Of a stretch of 64,000 nt of DNA, positions 54,435-62,668 are shown in pieces (the stretch's first letter is position 1; the number at the start of each line of letters is the position of its first letter). The translations under genes and the position numbers were made by a program. The notes beneath the pieces were generated by a model. The model was given only the letters and a program-made list of their open reading frames with translations, was not told the DNA's origin and made no database searches. The stretch spans positions 17,333 to 81,332 of the forward strand of contig CAJUQJ010000013.1 of NCBI GenBank assembly GCA_910588215.1, in the 5' to 3' direction. The stretch comes from an uncultured Lachnospiraceae bacterium (lineage in GTDB: Bacteria; Bacillota; Clostridia; Lachnospirales; Lachnospiraceae).

Positions 54435-54584
54435 AACTAAACACCCATGTCCTACATTATGATACCACCATGAATAGAAGTGGGTGTTTAGAAAATTATG
54501 CACACAAAATCGGAGATTTTGGCGCGTTCACGGAGTCCGCAGTGTAATGCGTACTCCTGATTGACAGGTTACTTCTACAGTAAA
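54435..54584 (+). repeat. 150-bp dispersed repeat, copy 2
   Basis: Copy of the element at 18583-18732, same orientation and length, with six substitutions, all in the first 100 bp. The last 55 bp, including GGAGTCCGC ... GCGTACTCC and TTGACAGGTTACTTCTAC, are identical. It lies between divergent araC and MATE genes and ends 40 bp before the MATE start codon. Confidence 0.9.
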
Positions 54585-54624
54585 TAAAATCAGTTTTAGG
54601 AATTAGTTTGAGGACGGTGTGGAT

Positions 54625-55947
54625 ATGAATAAAATAGATTTTACCAAAGGTTCCATAACAAAGTCATTCTTAATGTTTTTCTTTCCGATGTTATTTGCCA
54701 ATATATTACAGCAGATATATTCATTTACAGACATGGTTATGATCGGGAAGGGATTGGGGGATGCTTCCCTCGCCGCCGTCGGTAATTTCGCAACAGTTTC
54801 ATTTTTCTTTACAGGATTCATTATGGGCATAACAAATGGCTTCTCTGTTAATATATCGCAAGCCTGTGGAGAAAAGGATTATAGTAAGCTGAAAAAGATA
54901 ATGGCTTCTGCTATAAAGATATCTGCCGTATTTGCGGTTCTTTTTTCGGTGACAGGTCTATTACTTTTAAAACCGATTTTACAGATCATGCAAACGGATG
55001 ATGAGCTTTTAAAAGACTGTTTGGCTTATGGCGGTATTATATTCAGTGGTTTGCCCATTACGGTAGCGTATAATTTGCTTTCGTCAATCTTAAGAGGAAT
55101 TGGTGACAGTAAAACTCCCTTATTAGCAATAGGGGGGTCATCTGTGTTGAACATAGTGTTGGATCTATTGTTAATTTTCTTATTCGATTCCGGTGTTTCC
55201 GGACCGGCATATGCGACGGTCATTTCACAAGTAGTTTCGGTTGTTATTTGCTATTCCGGATTACAGAGAATCAATGAACTAAGGATCAGTAAACATGATT
55301 TCGCTTGCAACTTCAGCTTAGGAATGGAGTTGTTGAAAAACGGCTTGCCGATGGCATTTATGAATTCAATCACTTCTGTGGGCTGCATATTTGTTCAAAG
55401 CTGCATAAATGGTTATGGGGTTATTTATACATCGGCATATTCTGTCTGTAATAAATATCTGAATTTTTTTATGTTGCCGGGAATAACGATCGGGTTTGCA
55501 ATATCATCATTTTCAGGTCAGAATTTTGGCGGGAAGAAGTTTGAAAGAATTCGCAGTGGTACAAGAATTGCATGTATAATGGCGGTTCTTTCTGCACTAT
55601 TACTTGGAATCATATTATTTTTCTTTTCCGATTTACTGGCAGAATTGATGCTTGCCGGATGGGAGGCTGTTGAGCATGCTTCAATATTCCTAAAGTTTTT
55701 AGCATTATTTATTGTGCTATTGAATTTATTGTTTGTTTTTCGCAGCTGCGTTCAAGGATTAGGCCAACCTGCGATACCTATGTGCTCCGGAATCATTGAA
55801 ATGATCATTCGCATACCTGCTGTTTACTTTGGATTACCTGTAGTTGGATTTACAGCCACCATATATGCAGAGGGCATGGCATGGATCGGCGCATTGACAC
55901 TCAATGTTATTTCATATATGTTCTTTCTGAAAAAGCAGGAACGATAG
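54625..55947 (+). CDS. MATE-family multidrug efflux transporter
   Basis: Inner-membrane cation-coupled exporter of 440 residues with about twelve helices in two MatE halves. The N-terminal MFFFPMLFANILQQIYSFTDMVMIGKGLGD and the second-half GLPMAFMNSITSVGCIFVQ are typical of the DinF/NorM-like clostridial branch. An ATG at 54625 and a GTG at 54619 are both possible; GAGG lies upstream. The gene is AT-rich compared with the core and lies just downstream of the 150-bp repeat. Substrate unknown. It may be under the divergent AraC regulator. Confidence 0.92.
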   Translation: MNKIDFTKGSITKSFLMFFFPMLFANILQQIYSFTDMVMIGKGLGDASLAAVGNFATVSFFFTGFIMGITNGFSVNISQACGEKDYSKLKKIMASAIKISAVFAVLFSVTGLLLLKPILQIMQTDDELLKDCLAYGGIIFSGLPITVAYNLLSSILRGIGDSKTPLLAIGGSSVLNIVLDLLLIFLFDSGVSGPAYATVISQVVSVVICYSGLQRINELRISKHDFACNFSLGMELLKNGLPMAFMNSITSVGCIFVQSCINGYGVIYTSAYSVCNKYLNFFMLPGITIGFAISSFSGQNFGGKKFERIRSGTRIACIMAVLSALLLGIILFFFSDLLAELMLAGWEAVEHASIFLKFLALFIVLLNLLFVFRSCVQGLGQPAIPMCSGIIEMIIRIPAVYFGLPVVGFTATIYAEGMAWIGALTLNVISYMFFLKKQER

Positions 55948-56060
55948 AAGAAAGGTAGTTCCATTGAGGAAGAGATGTGGGATAAAGAAGATATCAATCT
56001 TTATAAAATTGAACATACAGGTTATTTGTATTATGATATATTGATACTGGCAGAAGTATT

Positions 56061-56163
56061 TATAGTAAACGACATAACAAATTTCTGTTTCCGTCTCTTG
56101 CAGGAGCCATATACGGAAGCACCTGCAAGGCCAAAAACGAAATTTCTAATGTCGTTAACTATA
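56061..56163. mobile_element. 103-bp near-palindromic fold-back element (MITE-like)
   Basis: The left arm (56061-56107, TATAGTAAACGACATAACAAA ... TTGCAGGAGC in parts) pairs with the right arm (56119-56163, GCACCTGCAAGG ... ATGTCGTTAACTATA in parts) over about 46 positions with few mismatches, around the loop CATATACGGAA. Blocks that pair exactly include ACGACAT/ATGTCGT, AAATTTC/GAAATTT and CTTGCAGG/CCTGCAAG. The outermost bases are TATAG/CTATA. It codes for nothing plausible and lacks a T-run, so a terminator is less likely than a non-autonomous element. Confidence 0.75.
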
Positions 56164-56245
56164 AAAAGATGATAAACGGGGTATAACGTTGAGAATATGC
56201 CTGCCTGTCGACTGGAACTCGAGGAGATCTGTTGTAGAAGAGAGG

Positions 56246-56524
56246 ATGACGCATATGGAAAAATATAAAATACTTATGGAAATGAACAGAAAACTGGTAT
56301 TTGGAGAAGAAATATAAGATAGGGAAAAAGAGGAATGTATATCAATTTTACTGAATGGAATATGCGATAAGGAAGATGTTTCAAGATATAAAAAGCGTAT
56401 GAGGGTACAAGTAGAAACAGATAATACATACCCAAATTACTATATTCCGCCATATAACGGAAAGAAGAAGTTACGACTTATTCAAGGAAAAGAGAATAGG
56501 CGGGGATGTTATTTAAACTTTTAA
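56246..56524 (+). pseudogene. Broken small gene with in-frame stop codon
   Basis: From ATG 56246 the frame reads MTHMEKYKILMEMNRKLVFG, meets TAA at 56315-56317 (codon 24) and then stays open for 68 more codons to 56524, through NGICDKEDVSRYKKRM and NTYPNYYIPPYNGKKKL. The composition and amino-acid mix before and after the stop look like one protein of about 92 residues. I do not recognise the family. Alternatives are two short genes or chance. It lies between the 103-bp fold-back element and the inverted repeat at 56548. Confidence 0.5.
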
Positions 56525-56547
56525 GAGAACAGGTGGTAGGAAGTGGA

Positions 56548-56567
56548 TTGCAACCGCACAGGTGGAA
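56548..56567 (+). repeat. 20-bp inverted repeat, left copy (fold-back family end)
   Basis: TTGCAACCGCACAGGTGGAA is the exact reverse complement of 62005-62024. Its GGATTGCAACCRCACAG part matches the right end of the fold-back element at 45657-45675, so it is a fragment of that family. Confidence 0.85.
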
Positions 56568-56648
56568 AATATTCCGGAAACTGAAGTTGAAGATAAAAGC
56601 GAACAGTGGCATAATAAAAACCATACTCCCAAAGGAAGGGGAATTTGT

Positions 56649-57335
56649 ATGGATAAGATTCTGGTTGTTGAAGATAACGCGGAACTGTCTGATACCCTCT
56701 GCCGCAACCTGAAGGCGGAAGGGTTCACGCCATATGCCGCATTAAGTCTCGCACAGGCCCGGAAATATCTGGATAGCGGGATTGATTTATGCCTGTTGGA
56801 TATAAACATGCCGGATGGTGACGGGTTGGCTTTTTGTCGCGGCTTAAGTGAAAATACAGCCATTCCCGTCATACTTCTGACAGTGCGTGACGAGGCGCAT
56901 GACATGGTGCAGGGGCTGTCTATCGGAGCGGATGACTATGTGACAAAGCCTTTCCGCATGGATATCCTTGTGTCCAGAATACGGGCCCTATTGCGCAGGG
57001 TGAGAAACCGCAGGCCAGAGGACGGAAGCCTCTATTGCGGGGATGTCTGCATCAATAAAAAGGCATCCAAAGTATATAAAAAAGACTGCTCGGTAGAGCT
57101 GACGCCGAATGAGTACCAGCTCCTCCTCCTGCTTCTGGAGCATAAGAATCAGACCATTACCCGTGAGCAGATTTTGGAAAAGCTGTGGGATGTGGACGGC
57201 AATTATGTCAATGACAATACACTTACCACGCTGGTAAAGCGCCTGCGGCAGAAGGTGGAGGATCATCCACAGATGCCTAAGATGCTCCTGACAGTCCGTG
57301 GATTTGGGTATAAGGCGGTGGACTATGAGGGATAA
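56649..57335 (+). CDS. OmpR-family response regulator
   Basis: DNA-binding response regulator of 228 residues. The receiver domain (about 1-115) has the acidic pair in LVVEDNAE, the phosphoryl-accepting Asp in CLLDINMPDGDG (about residue 51) and Lys in VTKPFRMD. The C-terminal winged helix (about 130-225) shows ELTPNEYQLLLLLLEH and LTTLVKRLRQKVEDHP. AAAGGAAGGGG lies upstream of ATG 56649. The next gene, its cognate kinase, overlaps by 11 bp, and an ABC pair follows, so it most likely activates that transporter. Confidence 0.95.
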   Translation: MDKILVVEDNAELSDTLCRNLKAEGFTPYAALSLAQARKYLDSGIDLCLLDINMPDGDGLAFCRGLSENTAIPVILLTVRDEAHDMVQGLSIGADDYVTKPFRMDILVSRIRALLRRVRNRRPEDGSLYCGDVCINKKASKVYKKDCSVELTPNEYQLLLLLLEHKNQTITREQILEKLWDVDGNYVNDNTLTTLVKRLRQKVEDHPQMPKMLLTVRGFGYKAVDYEG

Positions 57336-58533
57336 AAAGAAGGGGAGCAGGATTTTAATATGCGGGATTGTGCTTTCCATCTGTCTGTGCATTCTGGCAG
57401 GCAGTGTTATCTTGCATCTGTCAGAGACCTTTATCAGAAGCGGTATCGCGGACATGGCAGGGGCTGTGGGGATTGAAGCCCCGGAACAGCTTGGCGATAT
57501 CATGCATCTATATAAGTCTGGCGATGGTCTGAGAGTTGTGGGGGAAGAAATCTTAGGGCAGTACGGTTATGGGAGGGATGCATATTCTTTTGTTCCGGTG
57601 TGGTTTTGGGCAGCGGCATATGCCGTCCCTTTCTGTATCACACTGGTCATGTTGTTTTCTTTTGGACTTTACTGGCGGCACAAGGCGAGGGAGGTAGAAA
57701 AGCGGACAGCGGCTCTCTCCGCCTATCTGGACAGGATCATGGAAGGGCAGTATGGCACCCTGATGCAGTATGATACCGGTTCTGCGTTGGAGGACAGCAT
57801 CTATAAAGCGGTGGTGCTTCTTCGGGAGGAACGGGAGCAGGCACAGGGGGCAAAGAAGAACCTTGCGGACAACATGGCAGATCTGTCCCACCAGCTAAAG
57901 ACCCCGGCGGCGTCTATAGGGCTTACACTTTCGCTGCTGAAAAAGAAAGCGTGGGATGAGGAGACAAAAGAGGATATCGGACGGATGGAGGGACAGGTCA
58001 GCCGCCTGCAGCATCTCGTCGGCACCATGCTCACCCTGTCAAAACTGGATGCGGGTGTGCTGGAACTGGAAGAAAAAGCGTTTGACCTGGAGGAAATGCT
58101 GGTGGATGCAGTCCAGCCCTTTGTTCGGCAGATGGAAGAAAAGGAGATATGCTTTGGGATACAGGGTGCTGACGGGATTCTGCTTACCGGGGATTTCGTA
58201 TGGTGTAGCGAGGCGCTTGGCAATATCATCAAAAACTGCGTGGAGCATACGCCGGAGCGGGGAGATATCAGCATTGTCTGCCGTGACAATCCTATCTATA
58301 CGGAAATCGTTATTCAGGACAGCGGAAGGGGATTTGACGAGGCAGACCTTCCTCGCCTGTTTGAGCGATTCTACCGGGGCGCAGGCTCTTCCAAAGACAG
58401 TGTGGGAATCGGGCTTGCCCTGGCAAAATCAATTATTGAAAAAGAAAATGGGGCGGTCACGGTAGAAAATGCAGGGACAGGGGGCGCAAGATTCTGTATT
58501 AAATTTTACCATTGTCACCGAATTAGCACATAA
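57325..58533 (+). CDS. Membrane sensor histidine kinase
   Basis: Kinase of 402 residues. Two membrane helices (about 10-30, ILICGIVLSICLCILAGSVIL, and about 100-122, WFWAAAYAVPFCITLVMLF) enclose an extracytoplasmic loop of about 70 residues. Then comes a HAMP-like linker, the phosphoacceptor SHQLKTPAASIGL, N-box NIIKNCVEHTPE, and G-boxes DSGRGFD and GIGLALAKSII. The loop is larger than that of BceS-type kinases, so it may sense a ligand directly. It overlaps the response regulator gene by 11 bp. It is the partner of that regulator and likely responds to an antimicrobial or envelope signal, which is inferred from the ABC genes behind it. Confidence 0.94.
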   Translation: MRDKKKGSRILICGIVLSICLCILAGSVILHLSETFIRSGIADMAGAVGIEAPEQLGDIMHLYKSGDGLRVVGEEILGQYGYGRDAYSFVPVWFWAAAYAVPFCITLVMLFSFGLYWRHKAREVEKRTAALSAYLDRIMEGQYGTLMQYDTGSALEDSIYKAVVLLREEREQAQGAKKNLADNMADLSHQLKTPAASIGLTLSLLKKKAWDEETKEDIGRMEGQVSRLQHLVGTMLTLSKLDAGVLELEEKAFDLEEMLVDAVQPFVRQMEEKEICFGIQGADGILLTGDFVWCSEALGNIIKNCVEHTPERGDISIVCRDNPIYTEIVIQDSGRGFDEADLPRLFERFYRGAGSSKDSVGIGLALAKSIIEKENGAVTVENAGTGGARFCIKFYHCHRIST

Positions 58534-58540
58534 GGGTGGT

Positions 58541-58589
58541 AGTATGTAAGGAAGTTCCAAGCCCTGTGGGGCAGGGTTTGTTACATACT
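58541..58589 (+). promoter_or_regulatory. Nested hairpin between kinase and ABC genes
   Basis: AGTATGTAA (58541-58549) pairs perfectly with TTACATACT (58581-58589), and within it AAGCCCTG (58559-58566) pairs with CAGGGTTT (58572-58579, one G-T-type mismatch allowed). It begins 8 bp after the kinase stop codon and ends 24 bp before the ABC start codon. The outer 9-bp palindrome could equally be a DNA operator for the response regulator. Confidence 0.6.
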
Positions 58590-58612
58590 TAAAAACAAGA
58601 GAGGTGCTGTTT

Positions 58613-59296
58613 ATGGATATTTTAAGGACCGAGGGGCTGACCAGGCAGTATGGGACGGGGCAGACAATGGTGACGGCTTTAGACCATGTAGACCTGCAGG
58701 TGGAAAGGGGGCAGTTCGTTGCCATCATCGGGGCATCCGGCTCCGGCAAGTCAACGCTGCTCCATCTGCTGGGAGGCGTTGACCGCCCTGACGGCGGGAA
58801 GATATTTGTGGAAGATGTGGACATAGCGACATTTGGGGAGGAACGGCTGGCGCAGTACCGCAGGCGCAAGGTGGGGCTTATCTACCAGTTTTATAACCTT
58901 ATCCCCACGCTCAGTGTGAAGAAGAACATCTGTCTGCCCATGCTCCTGGATAATAAGGAGCCGGGTAAGGAACGGTTTGACGATATTGTAAGAACATTAG
59001 GGCTGGGTGACAGGCTGGAACACCTGCCGGGGCAGCTTTCCGGGGGACAGCAGCAGAGGGCGGCAATCGGGCGCGCCCTGATCTACCAGCCCGCGATCCT
59101 GCTGGCGGACGAGCCGACAGGGAACCTTGACCGGAAGAATACGGAGGAGATCATCTCCCTGCTGAAACTGTCCAACCGCCAGTATAAACAGACCATCCTG
59201 CTGGTCACCCATGATGAGAATGTGGCGCTGGAAGCAGACCGTATCATCAAGATAGAGGATGGGAAGATCATCTCGGATAAGGCGGTGCGGCCATGA
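58613..59296 (+). CDS. ABC transporter ATP-binding protein (MacB/LolD/BceA type)
   Basis: ATPase of 227 residues. Walker A is GASGSGKST (about residues 38-46), the Q-loop region YQFYNLIP, the signature LSGGQQQRAAIGRAL and Walker B ILLADEPTGNLD, followed by LLVTHDENVA. This is the MacB/LolD subfamily, whose members work with FtsX-type permeases. ATG 58613 has GAGAGGTG upstream at the right distance; a GTG at 58604 is too close. It overlaps the permease gene by 4 bp (ATGA). Together with the kinase and regulator it resembles antimicrobial-peptide sensing and detoxification modules of Firmicutes. Confidence 0.95.
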   Translation: MDILRTEGLTRQYGTGQTMVTALDHVDLQVERGQFVAIIGASGSGKSTLLHLLGGVDRPDGGKIFVEDVDIATFGEERLAQYRRRKVGLIYQFYNLIPTLSVKKNICLPMLLDNKEPGKERFDDIVRTLGLGDRLEHLPGQLSGGQQQRAAIGRALIYQPAILLADEPTGNLDRKNTEEIISLLKLSNRQYKQTILLVTHDENVALEADRIIKIEDGKIISDKAVRP

Positions 59297-61869
59297 ACAT
59301 CATACGGGAATACAGCTTAGACCAGGTGCGTAAAAACCGCCGCACCTCTGTTTCTATTATTGTGGCAGTTCTGATCGCTTCCACTTTTTTATGTACATTG
59401 CTTGTTTTTGCGCAGAGTTTCTGGAACCAGATGGTACAGCAGGAGATTTATATTGGCGGGGATTGGGATGCGGAGCTTATGGATGTCCCGGCAGACAGGC
59501 TTGGCATGGTGAGGGATAATGCGGGCGTAAAAGCCATGTTTGTGAAAGGGGACAACCAGACCGCATTCCTGCCGGAAGGGACGGCGCTCCCCCGCCTGCT
59601 GATACAGAATTGTGACATCGGCTATTGGGATGCCATGTATGAAAAGAATATGCTCCTGCGGGGGCGCATTCCGCAGGCTCCCGGCGAGGTCGTGGTCAGC
59701 AAGGATTTCTTTTTGCAGAACCCGGCATATGGCATTGGTGACACGCTCGCCGTGGAAATAGGCGGCGGGGAAGGAAGCCAGCAGAAGGACGCAGACAGCC
59801 TGACCATTGTGGGGGAACTGGATGTGTCCGTTTCCTCCGGCTATGAAGGATACCTTGCCTATGGCTTTATGGAGCCGGATGCGCTTTCGCCGGACAGTGA
59901 GGTGGTAGTCTACCTCCAGATGGAGCGGAGGGGGAAAGTATATACGGCAGTCCCGCAGATTGCACAGGCGATAGGGCTTCCGAAGGATGAATACGGGAAC
60001 TACCCGTGCCGCTACCATGCCGCGCTGCTTGCATGGCACGGGGTATATGCGCCGGGGAGTTTTTTCCAGAGTGATGTGCCGAAGCTGTTCTTGGGGCTCC
60101 TGCTTACGGCAGGCGCATCGATGGCGGTATTTGCCTATATCATAAGGGGCGCTTTCGGGATTTCGGCGAAACAGAAGATCCATCAGCTTGGCATACTGAA
60201 ATCTGTGGGGGCGGGGCCGAAGCAGATAGGAAGGACGGTCATTTATGAGGCGTGTATCCTTTCGGTTATTCCCATCCTGCTTTCAATGGTTTTGGGATAC
60301 CTGTTTTCCCTCGGCGTCCTGTCTGCCTATTCCGATATGACCAGTGAAGTGTTCGGGAGCAGGATGGAGGTTTATTTTTCCCCGGCAGCGGCGCTCATGG
60401 CGGCAGTGCTTTCCTTTGTTATGGTCCTGCTTGCCGCGCACGGGCCGGCGAAACAGATGTCAAAGGTTCTGCCCATAGAGGCAGTGCGCGGGGAGCAGTA
60501 CAGCATTTCCGTAAAGAAAGCAAAGAGCCATCCCGTATTGGCAAAGCACTTCGGATTCCTTGGGGAGATAGCGGCAAACTCGGTAAATGCGGGGAGAAAA
60601 CTGTACCATACCTGCATGGTGACGCTTTCCCTGTGTATGCTCCTTGCCTTTGGGTTCCTTGCGGTTTTTACGGTTTCCGATATCAGCAATGCGCAGGCGG
60701 AGAATATGAATCATTTTGATGTGAATATCACGCTGGGGACGGGGGAGCGGATAGACGGTGCGCTCCTTGCGGAACTGAAAGCCATGTCGGGGGTACAGGG
60801 AATATCTGTTTATGCAAGGGCGAACTGCGCTGTCTGGCTTTCCGGGAGTGACCAGTCGGCAGAATTCCTGCAGGCAGGAGGTTTTGATGCCGCAGACGGA
60901 TATATCGTGCAGCGAGATGGGCGTTACCGTGTTCCGTGTGTGCTGGTGGGGATGGAGCAGGATGCCTATGGAAATATTCTGAGGGAAGCAGGCGTGAGGG
61001 TTTTGCCGGAATCTTCCGCCATTGTTGTAAACAGTGTGGCAAAGAATCCAGGAGCAAGGAATTATGAGGCAATGCAGGAAACGATCCCTTATCTGAATTT
61101 TCAGCAGGGGCAGAGGGTGGAGCTGACAGAGAAGTATACGGATGATGCTCAGGGCGACTATGAATTTACCGTGGATGTTGCGGCTGTGATTCCGTCAATG
61201 CCGGAGATTGGGCTTGATCCTTCGTTTTATACACTGCCTGTTATCGTGCCGATGGAAGAGTATTACTCCATCATCGGAAATTTCTGTGATGAGATGGAGG
61301 TTTACAATTACAGAAACTATGTAAATTATGTTGTGTCAGATGGAATGGATGAAGAAATTCAGGGCGAAGCGGAAAGAATATGCAGTGCTTATCTGGGCAG
61401 CAGTGATTTTATGACTTCCAGTAAGACGGAACGGATGAGGAACCGCGGGAGGATGACAGGGGCGACAATGTTTGTCGTGTGCAGCCTTGCGGCATTGTTC
61501 GGGATTGTGGGTATTTCCTCGGCGCTTTCGGCAATACTGAACAGCTTAGGTCAGAGGCGGAAGGAATTTGCCATGCTCCGTTCGGTAGGCGTGGATGAAA
61601 AGGGAATTCGGCGGTTGCTTGGGATGGAAGGGTTTCTGTTGTCAGTCAGACCGATAATGATTGGGCTTTTGTTACTCATCATTGTATGTGTGGCACAGTG
61701 TTATATGATGGGAGTGTCTGTAGTGGAATTCCTGTGCGCTTTCCCGGTATGGGTACTGTTGATGTATATTGTTCTGGTGCTGCTTGTGATCAATGGGATT
61801 TATATGCTGGCTTCTAAGAAAATCAGAGATGATGTCATTGTAGAAGCGATTAAGGACGATACAGTATAG
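59293..61869 (+). CDS. FtsX-family ABC permease, 858 residues
   Basis: Membrane partner of the preceding ATPase. It has an N-terminal helix (SVSIIVAVLIASTFLCTLLVF), a large outer domain (about 45-260), three helices with the first FtsX domain (about 265-400), another helix near 440 (YHTCMVTLSLCMLLAFGFLAVF), a second outer domain (about 480-705) and a C-terminal FtsX domain with three helices (about 715-850, KEFAMLRSVGVDEKGI). The duplicated FtsX arrangement fits peptide-antibiotic transporters of the YvcS/SalY kind. Start and stop overlap is ATGA with the ATPase gene. Substrate unknown; resistance to a lantibiotic or host peptide is the leading guess. Confidence 0.92.
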   Translation: MNIIREYSLDQVRKNRRTSVSIIVAVLIASTFLCTLLVFAQSFWNQMVQQEIYIGGDWDAELMDVPADRLGMVRDNAGVKAMFVKGDNQTAFLPEGTALPRLLIQNCDIGYWDAMYEKNMLLRGRIPQAPGEVVVSKDFFLQNPAYGIGDTLAVEIGGGEGSQQKDADSLTIVGELDVSVSSGYEGYLAYGFMEPDALSPDSEVVVYLQMERRGKVYTAVPQIAQAIGLPKDEYGNYPCRYHAALLAWHGVYAPGSFFQSDVPKLFLGLLLTAGASMAVFAYIIRGAFGISAKQKIHQLGILKSVGAGPKQIGRTVIYEACILSVIPILLSMVLGYLFSLGVLSAYSDMTSEVFGSRMEVYFSPAAALMAAVLSFVMVLLAAHGPAKQMSKVLPIEAVRGEQYSISVKKAKSHPVLAKHFGFLGEIAANSVNAGRKLYHTCMVTLSLCMLLAFGFLAVFTVSDISNAQAENMNHFDVNITLGTGERIDGALLAELKAMSGVQGISVYARANCAVWLSGSDQSAEFLQAGGFDAADGYIVQRDGRYRVPCVLVGMEQDAYGNILREAGVRVLPESSAIVVNSVAKNPGARNYEAMQETIPYLNFQQGQRVELTEKYTDDAQGDYEFTVDVAAVIPSMPEIGLDPSFYTLPVIVPMEEYYSIIGNFCDEMEVYNYRNYVNYVVSDGMDEEIQGEAERICSAYLGSSDFMTSSKTERMRNRGRMTGATMFVVCSLAALFGIVGISSALSAILNSLGQRRKEFAMLRSVGVDEKGIRRLLGMEGFLLSVRPIMIGLLLLIIVCVAQCYMMGVSVVEFLCAFPVWVLLMYIVLVLLVINGIYMLASKKIRDDVIVEAIKDDTV

Positions 61870-62004
61870 GACCATTGTAGTAATAGAAAACAGTCTGGGA
61901 TTTTTACTGGCAAAGTACAGTAAATTTGAAATCCTATATGCAGCGTAAGTGGAGAAGCCGACTGCTGGCAGAATAGAACAAAGGAGAGAGCGGAGATGAA
62001 ATTA

Positions 62005-62024
62005 TTCCACCTGTGCGGTTGCAA
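62005..62024 (-). repeat. 20-bp inverted repeat, right copy (fold-back family end)
   Basis: TTCCACCTGTGCGGTTGCAA, the exact reverse complement of 56548-56567. Between the two copies lie the regulator, kinase, ATPase and permease genes. Confidence 0.85.
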
Positions 62025-62075
62025 GATTTTATAGGCTCCACAGAGACAGAATAATAGATTTACGGAGGGTGAGAT

Positions 62076-62351
62076 AATGCAGGGCAGTTCCAGAATAAGT
62101 CCGAAGGGTTTAACAGGCTGATGAAAAGCTACACATCGGAAGTGTCTCCGGACAGAAAGGGAATCATTACTTCCGGGCTGAAAGCCGTTTCCAAAAACAG
62201 GCGGAGTTTGTTAAAGCCGATAGATTTTGTGGAAACGCTGCTGGAAGGAAAGGTGAAATATCAGAAATTTTATGACAAGAATGGGGAAATGGTGGCGACT
62301 TATATAACGAAGCATGGAGGAATGCAAAGAGGGGCATTCCGCGACAGGTGA
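62076..62351 (+). pseudogene. 5'-truncated coding remnant, unknown family
   Basis: The frame is open from just after a TGA at about 62070 to the stop at 62351, reading NAGQFQNKSEGFNRLM, then KSYTSEVSPDRKGIITSGL and ending with GEMVATYITKHGGM and QRGAFRDR. The first ATG in frame is 62121 but it has no ribosome binding site and the protein-like sequence clearly extends further back. I do not recognise the family; a fragment of a plasmid or conjugative-element gene is possible. The 280 bp after it are AT-rich and hold no gene I can support. Confidence 0.5.
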
Positions 62352-62668
62352 AGAAGCGGTTAATGTGGAAAATCCGCAGCGTAAATCACATTCATTTTAT
62401 CTGCCCTCTTTTCATTGATTTTTTGAAAGCATTTCAATCAGTTTACCAATCCCCGTATATTTTGTGTTATCATGTTTTATGTGATTTTGTTTGCCTCATT
62501 TTTGCCCTTGTCAGGGTGAACCCTCCCCACAAAAATTTGAACCCTCTGTTTCTAAAAATTTGAATCCCCTAAAGGCAAAATCAAAAGGTATGGTTGTATT
62601 GCTTAAAAGGCATAAAAATGCTATGATACAATCTGTAAAGCATGGATAAAGCTGAGAGGAGTTTGCAT
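62352..62668. other. Gene-free AT-rich stretch before the LysR gene
   Basis: Contains T-rich runs and two near-direct repeats of AAAATTTGAA-CCC (AAAAATTTGAACCCTC at about 62530 and AAAAATTTGAATCCCC at about 62556). A promoter for the LysR gene probably lies near its 3' end but no clear -35/-10 pair stands out. Confidence 0.45.

Noticed and set aside
55975..56172. 65-codon open frame after the MATE gene
   Set aside because: Most of it runs through the 103-bp fold-back element, so the amino-acid sequence is a by-product of the palindrome; no ribosome binding site.
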